Shown: positions 9,383-18,324, counted from the first letter of the stretch. The stretch: 64,000 nucleotides of DNA from SHVZ01 sp041906305 (GCA_041906305.1 JAYRJL010000004.1:248001-312000), one strand, 5' to 3'. Program-made: numbers and translations. Notes: generated by a model from the letters alone, not told the origin.

Positions 9383-9763
9383 ATGACCAGAGCCGCTTCG
9401 CTTCTGCTGGCCGGCATCGCCGCGTTCGCGGCCGCGACCTCGGTTCAGGCGCAGAATCCGCCGCCGTCGCCCGCCGGCATCGCACCGCAGCCGGCCGAAG
9501 GCATGAAGGCGCCGCCGCCTCCCGGTCCGCAGCCGGGGCCCGTTACCGGCTCGGCGGCGGACTCGCCCGCGGTATCCGGTCAGGCGGATGGCCAGCCCGT
9601 GGTGACGCCGCCACAGAGCGCCAGCTCGAGCCCGGCGCCGAGCGTGCCGAACGCGCCGAAGGCCGGGCCGATCCCGGATGTCCTGCAGGCGAGTGCCGGG
9701 CCGAACCATGCGACGATGCCGGAAAGCATGACGCCGAAGACGCCGGAGCCGTCCCGCTTCTAG
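9383..9763 (+). CDS. Small proline-rich secreted protein of unknown function
   Basis: A 126-residue product with a clear signal peptide (hydrophobic LLLAGIAAFAAATS then AQA-like cleavage near residue 23) followed by a low-complexity Pro/Ala/Gly/Ser region. No domain is recognised. It is probably exported to the periplasm and unstructured. GGAGATG about 10 nt before the start may act as ribosome site. It lies upstream of the sulfatase on the same strand, but 57 nt separate them, so cotranscription is only possible. Its reality rests mainly on the signal peptide and codon bias. Confidence 0.65.
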   Translation: MTRAASLLLAGIAAFAAATSVQAQNPPPSPAGIAPQPAEGMKAPPPPGPQPGPVTGSAADSPAVSGQADGQPVVTPPQSASSSPAPSVPNAPKAGPIPDVLQASAGPNHATMPESMTPKTPEPSRF

Positions 9764-9820
9764 CGGTCCGCGACGCGTCGTTGCGCCTTGCCTTGGAGGC
9801 CGCCCGGCCTCCAATAGGGC

Positions 9821-11347
9821 ATGGCTCCGCTCAACATCCTGCTCATCACCTCCGACCAGCAGCGCGGCGACTGCTATGGCTTCGAAGGCCGCAAGGTGAA
9901 GACGCCGCATCTCGACCGCATGGCGGAGGAGGGGACGCGCTTCGCCACGTGCATCACACCCAACGTGGTCTGCCAACCCTCGCGCGCCTCGATCCTGACG
10001 GGATTGCTGCCGCGCACGCACGGCGCCTGGGACAACGGCTTCGAGCTCGACGAGCGGATCGGCGCGGGCGGGTTCGCCGGGACCTTCGCCAAGGCCGGAT
10101 GGAAGACCGGCTTCATCGGCAAGGCGCATTTTTCGACCGTGCATACGTTCCAGCCGACTGGCCGGCCGGAGTGCCGCGCCAGCACCGTGAACTTCGGCCC
10201 CGACTGGCACGGCCCCTATATGGGCTTCGAGCATGTCGAGATCGTGCTGACAGGGCACAACGCCTTCCTGCCGCAGGAGCCTCCGGCCGGGCTGCATTAC
10301 GAGCACTGGTATCATCAGGGCGGGCGTGGCGAGCGGCTGAACGAGCTCTATGCGAAGAAGCTGCCGCCCTATGTCGGCGCGGCGCAGACCTTCAACTCAG
10401 GTCTTCCGGTCGCCTTCCACAACTCGACCTGGGTCGGCGATCGCACGATCGAGTTCTTGAAGCGCAACAAGGACGACCGCTTCATCGCCTGGGCGTCCTT
10501 CCCCGATCCGCATCATCCCTTCGATGCGCCGGAGCCGTGGTGCTACCTGCATCGGCCGGAAGAGGTCGACATCCCCGACCACCGCACGCTCGATCTCGAC
10601 CGGCGTCCGTGGTGGCATAAGGCGAGCCTCGAAGGCGTGCCGGCGCTCGCCGATCCTGGCCTGCTCGCGTTCCGGCAGAAGCAGTCGCGCGTGCCGCCGC
10701 AGACCGACGAGCAGCTGCGCCACATGACCGCGAACTACTACGGCATGATCTCGCTGGTCGACCACAATGTCGGCCGCATCCTGCTGGCGCTGGAAGACCT
10801 CGGCCTTGCCGAGAACACCATCGTCGTCTTCACCTCCGACCACGGCGACTGGCTCGGCGACCATGGCCTGATCCTGAAGGGGCCGATGCACTACGAGGGC
10901 GTGCTCAGGGTCGGTTGCGTGATGAAGGGGCCGGGCGTCCCGAAGGCCAAGGTGGTGAAGGCCCCCGTTTCCACGCTCGACCTATCGGCGACCTTCCACG
11001 ACCTCGCCGGCGTCGCACCCTCGCGCGACCTGCACTCGCGTTCGTTGCGAAAGGTGATGGACGGCGGCGAGAGCCGCGATTTCGCCTACAATGAATGGGA
11101 CCTGCATCCGGCGCGCTGCGGCGTGGCGCTCAAGCTCCGCACCGTGCGCACGAAGATGCACAAGCTGACCTTGGAGGAAGGATCGGGCGCGGGCGAGCTC
11201 TACGACCTCGCCAACGATCCGACCGAGATGGACAACCGCTTCGGCGATCCGGGCATGGCCCAGGTCCAGCGCGAGCTCGTCGACATGATCCGCAGCCGGC
11301 CGAACGACGTGAACATCACGCAGTTCGAGCCGGACGGGATGTCGTAA
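9821..11347 (+). CDS. Type I sulfatase
   Basis: A 508-residue arylsulfatase-superfamily enzyme that hydrolyses a sulfate ester, or possibly a phosphonate ester. The signature VCQPSRASILTG supplies Cys51, the residue converted to formylglycine by a maturase not found in this window. Metal ligands are expected at Asp12 (LLITSDQQRGD) and in FTSDHGDWLGDHG. There is no signal peptide, so the substrate is probably taken up first. Length and the late MDNRFGDP segment fit the choline-sulfatase-like/DUF-containing branch loosely; the substrate stays open. Two inverted intergenic repeats follow the gene. Confidence 0.93.
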   Translation: MAPLNILLITSDQQRGDCYGFEGRKVKTPHLDRMAEEGTRFATCITPNVVCQPSRASILTGLLPRTHGAWDNGFELDERIGAGGFAGTFAKAGWKTGFIGKAHFSTVHTFQPTGRPECRASTVNFGPDWHGPYMGFEHVEIVLTGHNAFLPQEPPAGLHYEHWYHQGGRGERLNELYAKKLPPYVGAAQTFNSGLPVAFHNSTWVGDRTIEFLKRNKDDRFIAWASFPDPHHPFDAPEPWCYLHRPEEVDIPDHRTLDLDRRPWWHKASLEGVPALADPGLLAFRQKQSRVPPQTDEQLRHMTANYYGMISLVDHNVGRILLALEDLGLAENTIVVFTSDHGDWLGDHGLILKGPMHYEGVLRVGCVMKGPGVPKAKVVKAPVSTLDLSATFHDLAGVAPSRDLHSRSLRKVMDGGESRDFAYNEWDLHPARCGVALKLRTVRTKMHKLTLEEGSGAGELYDLANDPTEMDNRFGDPGMAQVQRELVDMIRSRPNDVNITQFEPDGMS

Positions 11348-11363
11348 GGCGAAGCGCTTCTTA

Positions 11364-11511
11364 CTCCCTCTCCCGCGAAGCGGGGGAGGGACGGGGTGGG
11401 GGGCGAGCCGAAGGCGAGGTCGGACGCCAGCCACTGCGCAAATCCCTAGAGCACTCGCTTCGCTCGTCCCCACCCTAACCCTCTCCCGCGTAAGACGCGG
11501 GAGAGGGGACA
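11364..11511. repeat. Paired inverted intergenic repeat element, copy 1
   Basis: Two copies of a roughly 40-nt element face each other with a spacer of about 60 nt. Each has a CCCTCTCCCGC stem-loop followed by GGGTGGGG-rich sequence. The right stem is perfect (11479-11490 with 11496-11507, loop TAAGA); the left has one mismatch. The same arrangement recurs at 21982-22090. It resembles short palindromic elements dispersed through alphaproteobacterial gaps and may also end transcription of the converging genes. Confidence 0.8.
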
Positions 11512-11524
11512 CGAAACGGCCTCG

Positions 11525-12562
11525 CTAGTCGCGATCCGTCGCCAGGTGGAACAGGCAGTCGCCGCGCTCGACGCGGCCGGGGACGCGCTTGCAGAGCACC
11601 ATGCCGTCGCGGCCGAAATAGGCGGGTACCGGCTCGCGCAGCGGGTTGTCGACGAACTGCACGACGCCCGCGACCTGGCCCTTCTTCACCATGGCGCCGA
11701 GATCGGCATAGGGCTCGAACAGGCCGGCGTCGGGCGCGAAGCAGTAGTAGTCGTCGCCGCCGACATCCATCATGCGGGTCTTCGGCTTGTTCGTCGTGAG
11801 CTTGCTCTTGGGCATGATGCCCATGTGCTCCATGACGCGGCGGACGCCGTCCTCGGCGAACTTCTTCGCGTCGATGCCGACCATGCCGGCGCCGCCGAGC
11901 TCGGTGCCGAGGCGGAGCTTGCCGGCGCGCTCGGCCGCCCCCGTCGAGGTGCGGTCGCCGCCGCCGGCGTTCACATAGGCGACCGGCGCGCCGAAGGCCT
12001 CGGCGATCTCGATCAGCTTCTTGGTCCGCGTCTTGTCCTTGCTGATCGCGACCAAAGCGCTCGGGATGTAGAGCAGGCTCGATCCGCCGGAGTGCAGGTC
12101 GAGGATCACGTCGGCCCGCGACACCAGCTCGGTCTCGATGAAGTGCGAGATCATCCACGTGGGCGTGCCGTCGGGATCGCCGGGGAAGGTGCGGTTGAGG
12201 TTGCCCTGGTCGATCGGCGAGGTGCGCATGCCGGCCATCGCGGCGGGGAAGTTCGCTGCCGGAAGCACGATCACGCGCCCCTTGATGTCCTTAGGATTCA
12301 GGTCGCGGATCAGCTTGGTGGTCGCGATCTGGCCTTCGTACTCGTCGCCGTGGTTGCCGGACATGGCGAGCAGGGTCGGGCCCTTGCCGTTCTTGATGCA
12401 GGCGATCGGGATCGCGATGTGGCCGTAGGCGGAGCGGTGGACCGAGAAGGGCAGCTTGAGCCAGCTGACCTGCTTGCCGTCGGCCTCGAAATCGATCTCG
12501 CAGCCGATGCGGGTCTTGCCGCCGCCCATGCCGCCATTCGCCGTCGCGTTCAACGCCGCCAT
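11525..12562 (-). CDS. Succinylglutamate desuccinylase/aspartoacylase-family zinc deacylase (DoeB-like)
   Basis: A 345-residue zinc carboxypeptidase-like deacylase. Zinc ligands are His71 and Glu74 in GNHGDEYEG and His157 in LDLHSGG; the substrate-binding NLNRTFPGDPDG loop is also present. Length and the late KKGQVAG barrel region fit the DoeB branch, which deacetylates N-acetyl-diaminobutyrate in ectoine breakdown, but the other doe genes are absent, so the substrate remains open. I chose the ATG at 12562 because GGAGGGTGAC precedes it and because the longer reading would run into the VOC gene. Confidence 0.85.
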   Translation of the reverse strand: MAALNATANGGMGGGKTRIGCEIDFEADGKQVSWLKLPFSVHRSAYGHIAIPIACIKNGKGPTLLAMSGNHGDEYEGQIATTKLIRDLNPKDIKGRVIVLPAANFPAAMAGMRTSPIDQGNLNRTFPGDPDGTPTWMISHFIETELVSRADVILDLHSGGSSLLYIPSALVAISKDKTRTKKLIEIAEAFGAPVAYVNAGGGDRTSTGAAERAGKLRLGTELGGAGMVGIDAKKFAEDGVRRVMEHMGIMPKSKLTTNKPKTRMMDVGGDDYYCFAPDAGLFEPYADLGAMVKKGQVAGVVQFVDNPLREPVPAYFGRDGMVLCKRVPGRVERGDCLFHLATDRD

Positions 12563-12671
12563 GTCACCCTCCGTCCATTTCCGATCCGAAACGGCGGCGA
12601 TGGTGCGGCGGGGCCGGTCCGGGTTCAAGCGACTTCGCGCCGTCACCGAAACCGGCTCCGCCGGCCGAGGT

Positions 12672-13040
12672 TCACGCGGCGGGCGCGAAGACCCGGAGGC
12701 GATGCCCGTCGGGATCGAGTGCCACGAAGGTGGTGCCGAAATCCATCGCGGTCGGGGCCTGGGCGATCCTGAGCCCGCGGCGCTTCCAGTCGTCATGGGC
12801 GGCGCGGACGGCGTCGGCATCCGCGACGGTGAACGCGACCTCGCTGTCCTGGCCGTGTGACGCGGCCGGCGGCTTCACGGTTTCGCGCGACCAGAGGCCG
12901 AGCATCACGCCGTCGCGGAGCGGCAGCATGGCGAAGGTCGGCGAGGTCTCGACCGGCGGACGGCTGAGGAGGTCGGCGTAGAAGGCGGCACTCTTCGGCG
13001 GGTTGGCGACATAGAGAAGGACGAAGCTGAAGTCGGTCAT
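12672..13040 (-). CDS. VOC-family (glyoxalase/bleomycin-resistance fold) protein
   Basis: A 122-residue single-domain protein with the paired beta-alpha-beta-beta-beta modules of the vicinal oxygen chelate fold: FVLLYVANPPKSAAFYADLL at the N-terminus and TTFVALDPDGHRLRVFAPA at the C-terminus. It may be a lyase, a dioxygenase-like enzyme or a drug-binding protein. Its start lies 46 nt from a palindrome matching one in front of the WYL regulator gene just upstream, so it is probably the direct target of that regulator. Confidence 0.88.
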   Translation of the reverse strand: MTDFSFVLLYVANPPKSAAFYADLLSRPPVETSPTFAMLPLRDGVMLGLWSRETVKPPAASHGQDSEVAFTVADADAVRAAHDDWKRRGLRIAQAPTAMDFGTTFVALDPDGHRLRVFAPAA

Positions 13041-13085
13041 GGCGCATCTCCGTGTTGGCTGACGGAGACAGGCTACGCGGGAGTG

Positions 13086-13102
13086 CTGCCAGAAAATGTC
13101 AG
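13086..13102. promoter_or_regulatory. Candidate operator for the WYL regulator, VOC promoter
   Basis: CTGCCA-GAAAA-TGTCAG is a near-perfect inverted repeat lying in the 66-nt gap between the regulator stop and the VOC start. A closely matching 17-mer (13 of 17 bases) sits before the regulator gene at 13829-13845. The family commonly binds such short palindromes; binding here is inferred. Confidence 0.6.
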
Positions 13103-13106
13103 TAGT

Positions 13107-13793
13107 CTACTCGGCGATGCCCTCGCTCGCTCGCCAGTCCTTGAGCAGGACCTGGCGGCGACGCGGGTAGCGTTTCTCGGTAGCCGCGAGCCGGACGATG
13201 CGGTCTGTGCGGAAGTGGCGGAAGCCCTGGCGCAGCTCGCACCAGGCGACGACCACGCGCACGCGATCGAAGAAGGCGAGCGCGAACGGCCAGATCACGC
13301 GGCGCGTCTCGGTGCCGCCGCCGTCGGCATAGCGAATGCGAAGCTTCATCTCCTGCCTGATCGCTTCCCGGATCGCCGGAAGCTCGCCGTCGCCCGCGGC
13401 AGGCGCGTCGGCGGGACCGATCAGGAGCGGCGAGCCGTCGACGCTTTCCTTGAGGTCCTGCGGTAGAACGGCCGCGATCTTGGCGAGCGCGTTTCGGGCG
13501 GCGTCGCCGAGAGGCCCGTCGGCACGCTCCGCGACCCAGCGCGACCCCAGCACCAGGGCCTCGATCTCGGCTTCGGAGAACATCAGCGGCGGCAGCATGA
13601 AGCCGGGCCGGAGCACGTAACCTATTCCGGGCTCGCCATCGATGTGCGCGCCCTGGCCGCGCAAGGTCTCGATATCTCGATACAGCGTGCGCAGCGAGAT
13701 TTCGAGCGCATCGGCCAGCGTCTCGCCGGAGACCGGATGGCGATGGCGGCGCAGGGTCTGGATCAGCTCCAGCAGGCGTTCGGCGCGGGACAA
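13107..13793 (-). CDS. YafY-type transcriptional regulator (HTH plus WYL domain)
   Basis: A 228-residue regulator with an N-terminal winged helix (residues 3-55, including SGETLADALEISLRTLYRDI) and a C-terminal WYL domain (about 135-215, with LRIRYADGGG and RRVIWPFALAFFDRVRVVVAWC). The WYL domain is thought to sense a small ligand or nucleic acid. The gene is upstream of the VOC gene on the same strand, a frequent partnership. Matching palindromes before both genes suggest that it represses itself and the VOC gene. Confidence 0.92.
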   Translation of the reverse strand: MSRAERLLELIQTLRRHRHPVSGETLADALEISLRTLYRDIETLRGQGAHIDGEPGIGYVLRPGFMLPPLMFSEAEIEALVLGSRWVAERADGPLGDAARNALAKIAAVLPQDLKESVDGSPLLIGPADAPAAGDGELPAIREAIRQEMKLRIRYADGGGTETRRVIWPFALAFFDRVRVVVAWCELRQGFRHFRTDRIVRLAATEKRYPRRRQVLLKDWRASEGIAE

Positions 13794-13828
13794 GGGCGAT
13801 CCTCCCGGATCACTCTATCCCGGACTGC

Positions 13829-13845
13829 TGCCAGATTCAGTCAGC
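13829..13845. promoter_or_regulatory. Candidate autoregulatory operator of the WYL regulator
   Basis: CTGCCA-GATTC-AGTCAG lies 36 nt before the regulator start codon, where a repressor would block the promoter. It shares both outer half-sites with the palindrome at 13086-13102. Confidence 0.55.
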
Positions 13846-13890
13846 GGTGCTGGCCGGACGTCCGATGCCGTCGGAGGCCGCTTCGGGGGC

Positions 13891-15471
13891 TCAGCCCTTC
13901 CTGATGTTCCAGAAGTACCGGACCGGCGAGTTGTGGACGCCGCTCAGGTTCGAGCGGAAGGCGTTCTTGGGGAACCACTGGCCGTAGGTGAACCAGATCG
14001 CCTCCTCGTAGAGCTTGCGATGCACATCCTCGAGCAGTTGGCGCTGCTTTTTGGGATCGGCCTCGCGCGTCCAAGCATCGCGCAGGCGCTCGATCTCGGC
14101 GTTGCACGGCCAGCCGAACCACGCCTTGTCGCAGGCGGTCGACGCCGGGTTGGTGAAGGGATCGGCGCTGGAGACGCCGGAACCCGAGGTGAAGAAGATG
14201 TTCCAGCCCCCCTGCGAGGGCGGGCTCTTGACCGCGCGGCGGGTCAGCACCGAGTTCCAGTCGGTCGCCTGCAGGTCGACCTTGACGCCGATGCGCTTCA
14301 GCGCGTCCGCCTGCACCAGCGCCGCGGCGCTGAAGGCCGGGTAGTCGGTCGCCTGAAGGATGACGATCGGCTCGCCCTTGTAGCCGGCCTCCTCGAACAG
14401 CTTCTTCGCCTTGGCGTCGCGCTCGGCGCGGGTGCCGGCCGTGTACATCTCCGAGCCGACCACGGTGTCGTTGGGCGAGCCGCAGACGAACAGCGACCAG
14501 CACACGCGCCAGTCGTTCGGGTCGCTCGAGATCGAGGCGCGGAGATAGTCCTCCTCCTCCATCAGGTAACCGAGGGCCTGGCGCGCCTTCACGTTGTTGA
14601 ACGGCGGATGGAGGTGGTTCGGGCGGAGCGTGCCGACGTTGCCGAGCGGGTCGCCGCGCTGGATCGTGATGTTGGGATTGCGCTTGAGCAGCGGCAGCAG
14701 GTCCTCGGTCGGCGACTCCCAGAGATCCACCTCGCCGGCGCCGAGCGCGTTGGCGATGGTCGACGGATCGGGAATGTAGTTCCACTCGACGCGCTCGACG
14801 TAGACGTTCTTGTTGCCGGCGGCCCAGTCCGACGGCTCAGGCCGTGACGCGTACTTGGCGTTCCTGCGCAGCACGATCTTCGAGCCGGGAACCCATTCCT
14901 TCGGATCGTAGGTGAAGGGACCGGAGCCGATGTGCTCCGGCACCTGCACGCTGGCGTCGGTCTTCGCCATCCGCTCCGGCATAATCGCCGGCAACAAACC
15001 GCCGATCCTCCCGATGGAGTCGATCACCAGGCCGTAGGGCTCCTTCAGCGTCAGCGTGAAGGTGCGTGCGTCCTTGGCCTCGAGCTTGGCCACAGACTGG
15101 AACAGGCGCTGGCCCATGATGTCGCGCTTGCCCCAGCGCTCCAGCGACGGAATGACGTCGCGCGTGGTGACCGGGTTGCCGTCATGGAAGAAAAGACCCG
15201 GCCGGAGCGTGAAGCTGTAGGTGAGGCCGTCCTGCGAGACCGACCAGGCCTCGGCCATCTGCGGCTGCACCTGGAGTTTGGCGTCCCGGGCGAACAGCGT
15301 GTCGTAGATCATCGATCCGAAGACCTGGGTCACGGTACCCGTGGTCCAGATCGGATCGAGCACGCGGAGGTCGCCCTGCGGCACATAGCGGATGACCGAC
15401 CCGGCATCCTGGGCGAGGGCCGGGGCGGCGAGAGAGGCGGAGAGCAGAAGAGCGGCGGCGATCTTGCGCAT
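13891..15471 (-). CDS. ABC transporter substrate-binding protein, family 5 (oligopeptide/dipeptide type)
   Basis: A 526-residue periplasmic solute receptor. A signal peptide (KIAAALLLSASLAAPALAQD) is followed by the SBP_bac_5 pattern: RYVPQGDLRVLDPIW, AEAWSVSQDGLTYSFTLRPG and FHDGNPVTTRDV. It should bind peptides or similar oligomeric solutes and deliver them to an inner-membrane ABC permease, but no permease or ATPase gene is adjacent. I chose the ATG at 15471, which has AGGAGG upstream and begins the signal peptide; the open frame extends 72 nt further without support. Confidence 0.9.
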   Translation of the reverse strand: MRKIAAALLLSASLAAPALAQDAGSVIRYVPQGDLRVLDPIWTTGTVTQVFGSMIYDTLFARDAKLQVQPQMAEAWSVSQDGLTYSFTLRPGLFFHDGNPVTTRDVIPSLERWGKRDIMGQRLFQSVAKLEAKDARTFTLTLKEPYGLVIDSIGRIGGLLPAIMPERMAKTDASVQVPEHIGSGPFTYDPKEWVPGSKIVLRRNAKYASRPEPSDWAAGNKNVYVERVEWNYIPDPSTIANALGAGEVDLWESPTEDLLPLLKRNPNITIQRGDPLGNVGTLRPNHLHPPFNNVKARQALGYLMEEEDYLRASISSDPNDWRVCWSLFVCGSPNDTVVGSEMYTAGTRAERDAKAKKLFEEAGYKGEPIVILQATDYPAFSAAALVQADALKRIGVKVDLQATDWNSVLTRRAVKSPPSQGGWNIFFTSGSGVSSADPFTNPASTACDKAWFGWPCNAEIERLRDAWTREADPKKQRQLLEDVHRKLYEEAIWFTYGQWFPKNAFRSNLSGVHNSPVRYFWNIRKG

Positions 15472-15600
15472 CGGTGAGCCTCCTCGCGTCGACGCCGCGG
15501 GAAACACGGCCGTCGACAGGTTTCCTTCCGGCCACGCTAGCATCGGCCCCGGCGCAGCGTAAGGAATGGCTTCGTCGCGCGGAACGCCGCCCGGGGTGTC

Positions 15601-16638
15601 TCAGTGAGCGAGGCGGTAGAACCGCGCCGCGGTGCCCGAGAAGAGCTCGGTCCTTTCGGGCTTGCTCATGCCTTGCGTCAGCTTCTTGCAGGCATTCCAG
15701 AAGATCGCATAGCTGTAGGAACCCTTGTCGACCGGGAAGTTGCTCTCGAACATCGCGCGCCCCGGCCCGAAGGCCTCGATGCAGGTCTCGATATAGGGCT
15801 TCCACGCCGCCACGAGGTCGTCCGACGACGGCGGCTCGGGCTTGGTCTCGAAGCCGAAGCCGTTCAGCTTCATGCCGAGGCCGCCGAGCTTCACATGCAC
15901 GTTCGGGCATTCGGCGAGCTCGCGCATCGAGGCCGACCAGGTCTTGAACACCTCGTCGCGGCGGCCGGCATAAGGGCCGATGCCGAGCGGCCCGCCGGCA
16001 TGGTTGATCACGATCGGCGTGGTGGGGAACTTGCGGGCGAGCGCGGTCAGGTCGTCGATCTGCGGGTGATAGAGCCAGGCATCGAAGCTGAGGCCCATCG
16101 GCTGCAGCACGGCGAAGCCTTCGCGGAAGCCTTTGGTGGCCATCAGGCCCGGCGGCATCTCGAAGGCGGGATTGCGAAGGCCGTGGAAGTCGTCCCAGGC
16201 GGAGATGTGGCGGATGCCGCGGAAGCGGTCGGTGATGCGCCGGTGCGCCTCCAGCACGCGCGCGACCGCGGCGCCGAGGCGGAGATCGGCGTAGCCGACG
16301 ATGCCTTCGCAGATCCGCGTCTTGCCATAGGCGCCGCTCTCGCTCATCGCGGCGATGCCGTTGACGAACTCGGTCTCGCCGACGGGGCGCAGCTCCTCAG
16401 GCCCACCGGCGCGATGCATCGAGCGCGCCTGCAGATAGACGGTGGAGACGATGTTGTGGCCGCTGTTGGCATCCTCGAGGAAGTCCGGCAGCAGGTAGCG
16501 CCAGTCGGGCTTCTCCCAGAAGTGATGATGCGGATCGACGATCGGCAGATCCGGCTCGAGGATCTCTTCGCGGCGCCGGTCCAGCCAGTCCTGGCGCACG
16601 GGGATGTAGGGGGCGAACGAGGCTTTGGCGGCGGTCAT
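15601..16638 (-). CDS. Amidohydrolase-family TIM-barrel hydrolase (amidohydrolase 2 type)
   Basis: A 345-residue protein of the amidohydrolase-2 family, which includes 2-pyrone-4,6-dicarboxylate lactonase and decarboxylases. The metal-site start IVDPHHHFWEKPDWRYLLPD is intact; later TPIVINHAGGPLG and the C-terminal FESNFPVDKGSYSY match the barrel strands carrying the histidine and acidic ligands. It is cytoplasmic with no signal. The neighbouring alpha/beta hydrolase, 60 nt upstream on the same strand, could act in the same breakdown route, but the substrate is unknown. Confidence 0.88.
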   Translation of the reverse strand: MTAAKASFAPYIPVRQDWLDRRREEILEPDLPIVDPHHHFWEKPDWRYLLPDFLEDANSGHNIVSTVYLQARSMHRAGGPEELRPVGETEFVNGIAAMSESGAYGKTRICEGIVGYADLRLGAAVARVLEAHRRITDRFRGIRHISAWDDFHGLRNPAFEMPPGLMATKGFREGFAVLQPMGLSFDAWLYHPQIDDLTALARKFPTTPIVINHAGGPLGIGPYAGRRDEVFKTWSASMRELAECPNVHVKLGGLGMKLNGFGFETKPEPPSSDDLVAAWKPYIETCIEAFGPGRAMFESNFPVDKGSYSYAIFWNACKKLTQGMSKPERTELFSGTAARFYRLAH

Positions 16639-16698
16639 GGCGATCCTCCCGGGTGCGGCGAGGATGCCAGACCTGACGAGGCGGTCAACGCGCTTGGA

Positions 16699-17502
16699 TC
16701 ATTCAGCGGCGCGGGCGTAGCGGCGGTCGAGATCCGCCTGGGCCTCGTTCTCGACGAACGCCTCGATGATGGCGCTGATCTCCTCGGGCTTGTCCATCTG
16801 GGCCCAGTGGCTGGTGCCGAAGACGCGGGCGAAAGGCAGGCCGGGGACGATCCGGTGCAGATCGTGCGGCAGCTCCTCGTCGCCGGGGACGACGGCGAGC
16901 TTCGGACCCGGATAGAGGATCATGCCGGGCACCGGATCGAAGCCGAAGATGGCCTTGATCAGCGCGAAGCCGGCGTCCTTCGGCATCGTCTTCATGCCGG
17001 CGGCGACGCGCGCCTTCGTGGCGGGCGTCGAGCCGGCGAGGAGCTTCCGCCAATAGGCGGCCGTGGCGCCGTCATAGTCCGCCATCAGCGAGGCGAGTAC
17101 CTGCGTCGCGTCATTGTCGGGAACCTTGCCCGGCGCGCCGATGGTGAGGAGGCCGGCGACGCGGTCGGGGTGGCCCGCGGCATAGTCGATGGCGACCGCG
17201 CCGCCGAGCGAATGCCCGACCAGCACGAAGTCGTAGAGGCCGAGCTTGTTGACGACGGCGGCGACGTCGTCGGCGAGCCGGTCGACGGTCAGGTCGTCGA
17301 GAAGGTCGGTTGCCTGCGATCGGCCGTGGTTGCGGAAGTCGAGCGCGATCGCCCGCCGCGATGTCCGGAAGTGATCCAGCTGCGCCCGCCAGTGCTCGCC
17401 GCTGCCGGCGAAGGCATGCAGGAAGACGAGGGGCGGGCCGCCCACGCCATCGTCATCGACGTGAAGGGCACCGACGGGGCTGGGGACGGCGGTCGTCGGC
17501 AT
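16699..17502 (-). CDS. Alpha/beta fold hydrolase
   Basis: A 267-residue serine hydrolase. Motifs are PLVFLHAFAGSGEHW (oxyanion loop), LDFRNHGRS, the nucleophile elbow VGHSLGG with Ser98, and the late GTSHWAQMDKPEE with the catalytic His. There is no signal peptide. It is shorter than epoxide hydrolases and closest in look to generic esterases or haloperoxidase-like hydrolases. A clean AGGAGG ribosome site sits before the ATG, directly after a small hairpin at 17516-17537. Confidence 0.88.
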   Translation of the reverse strand: MPTTAVPSPVGALHVDDDGVGGPPLVFLHAFAGSGEHWRAQLDHFRTSRRAIALDFRNHGRSQATDLLDDLTVDRLADDVAAVVNKLGLYDFVLVGHSLGGAVAIDYAAGHPDRVAGLLTIGAPGKVPDNDATQVLASLMADYDGATAAYWRKLLAGSTPATKARVAAGMKTMPKDAGFALIKAIFGFDPVPGMILYPGPKLAVVPGDEELPHDLHRIVPGLPFARVFGTSHWAQMDKPEEISAIIEAFVENEAQADLDRRYARAAE

Positions 17503-17515
17503 GGCGACCTCCTGC

Positions 17516-17537
17516 TGTCATCCACCTCCGGATGACA
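17516..17537. other. Leader hairpin before the alpha/beta hydrolase
   Basis: TGTCATCC and GGATGACA form a perfect 8-bp stem with a 6-nt loop, ending a few bases from the AGGAGG ribosome site of the minus-strand gene. The same TGTCATCCGGAGG stretch occurs once more near 9310, so this may be a fragment of a dispersed repeat rather than a control element. Confidence 0.45.
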
Positions 17538-17565
17538 ACAAGGCCGCCGCATTCGGAGTTCCGGC

Positions 17566-18282
17566 TCAGGCCGGCTTCGGTTCCTGGGCGCGCACCCACT
17601 CGCCGTGCTTCTGGCAGCTCGCCTCGGCGAGATCGACGAAGACCCCGGCGATGTCCTCGGGCGGCGTCACCGTCAGCGGATCCTCGCCCGGGAAGGCGCC
17701 GGCGCGCATCTGGGTGCGGACGGCGCCGGGCGAGAGCAGGTTCGCCCTGATGTTGGATTTCTCGATCTCCTTGCACCACGTGTAGACGAGGCCTTCCATG
17801 CCGGCCTTGGTCGCGGTGTAGGCGCCGAAATAGGCGGGTATGCCCTTGGTCACGCCCGAGGTGACGAAGATCGCGCGGCCGGCGTCCGAGAGCTTGAGCA
17901 GCGGCTCGAAGGTGCGGATCAGGCGCCATTGAGCCGTCATGTTCAGCATCACGGACTCGTGCCAGTCCTTCGGCGTGATCTGCGCGACGGGCGTGAGCGT
18001 GGTGGCGACCGCGGCGTTGGCGACCAGCACGTCGAGCTTCTTGAAGCGCTCGAAGACCGCCTGGCCCATCTTCTCGATGCCGTCGGGCGACATGAGGTCG
18101 AGCGGGATCAGGGTGGCGCTGCCGCCCATCTTCTTGATCGTGTCGTCGAGCTCCTCGAGCCCGCCCACGGTGCGGGCGGTCGCGATGACATGAGCGCCCT
18201 CCCTGGCGAAGCGTTCGGCGACGGCGCGGCCGATGCCGCGCGACGCGCCGGTGACGAGCGCGATCCGATCTTTCAGGCGCAT
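17566..18282 (-). CDS. Short-chain dehydrogenase/reductase
   Basis: A 238-residue NAD(P)-dependent oxidoreductase of the classical SDR type. The cofactor motif TGASRGIG is near residue 15, VLVANAAVA replaces the usual NNAG strand, and the catalytic YTATK follows IFVTSG. It is the last gene of the purF side of the long minus-strand block, a position often held by an SDR in alphaproteobacteria. I chose the ATG giving MRLKDRIALVTG; a start 42 nt upstream would extend into an intergenic repeat. Confidence 0.88.
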   Translation of the reverse strand: MRLKDRIALVTGASRGIGRAVAERFAREGAHVIATARTVGGLEELDDTIKKMGGSATLIPLDLMSPDGIEKMGQAVFERFKKLDVLVANAAVATTLTPVAQITPKDWHESVMLNMTAQWRLIRTFEPLLKLSDAGRAIFVTSGVTKGIPAYFGAYTATKAGMEGLVYTWCKEIEKSNIRANLLSPGAVRTQMRAGAFPGEDPLTVTPPEDIAGVFVDLAEASCQKHGEWVRAQEPKPA

Positions 18283-18324
18283 GTGTTCAGGTTCCGAATG
18301 GAGGACGGGGGATACAAGGTGCAT

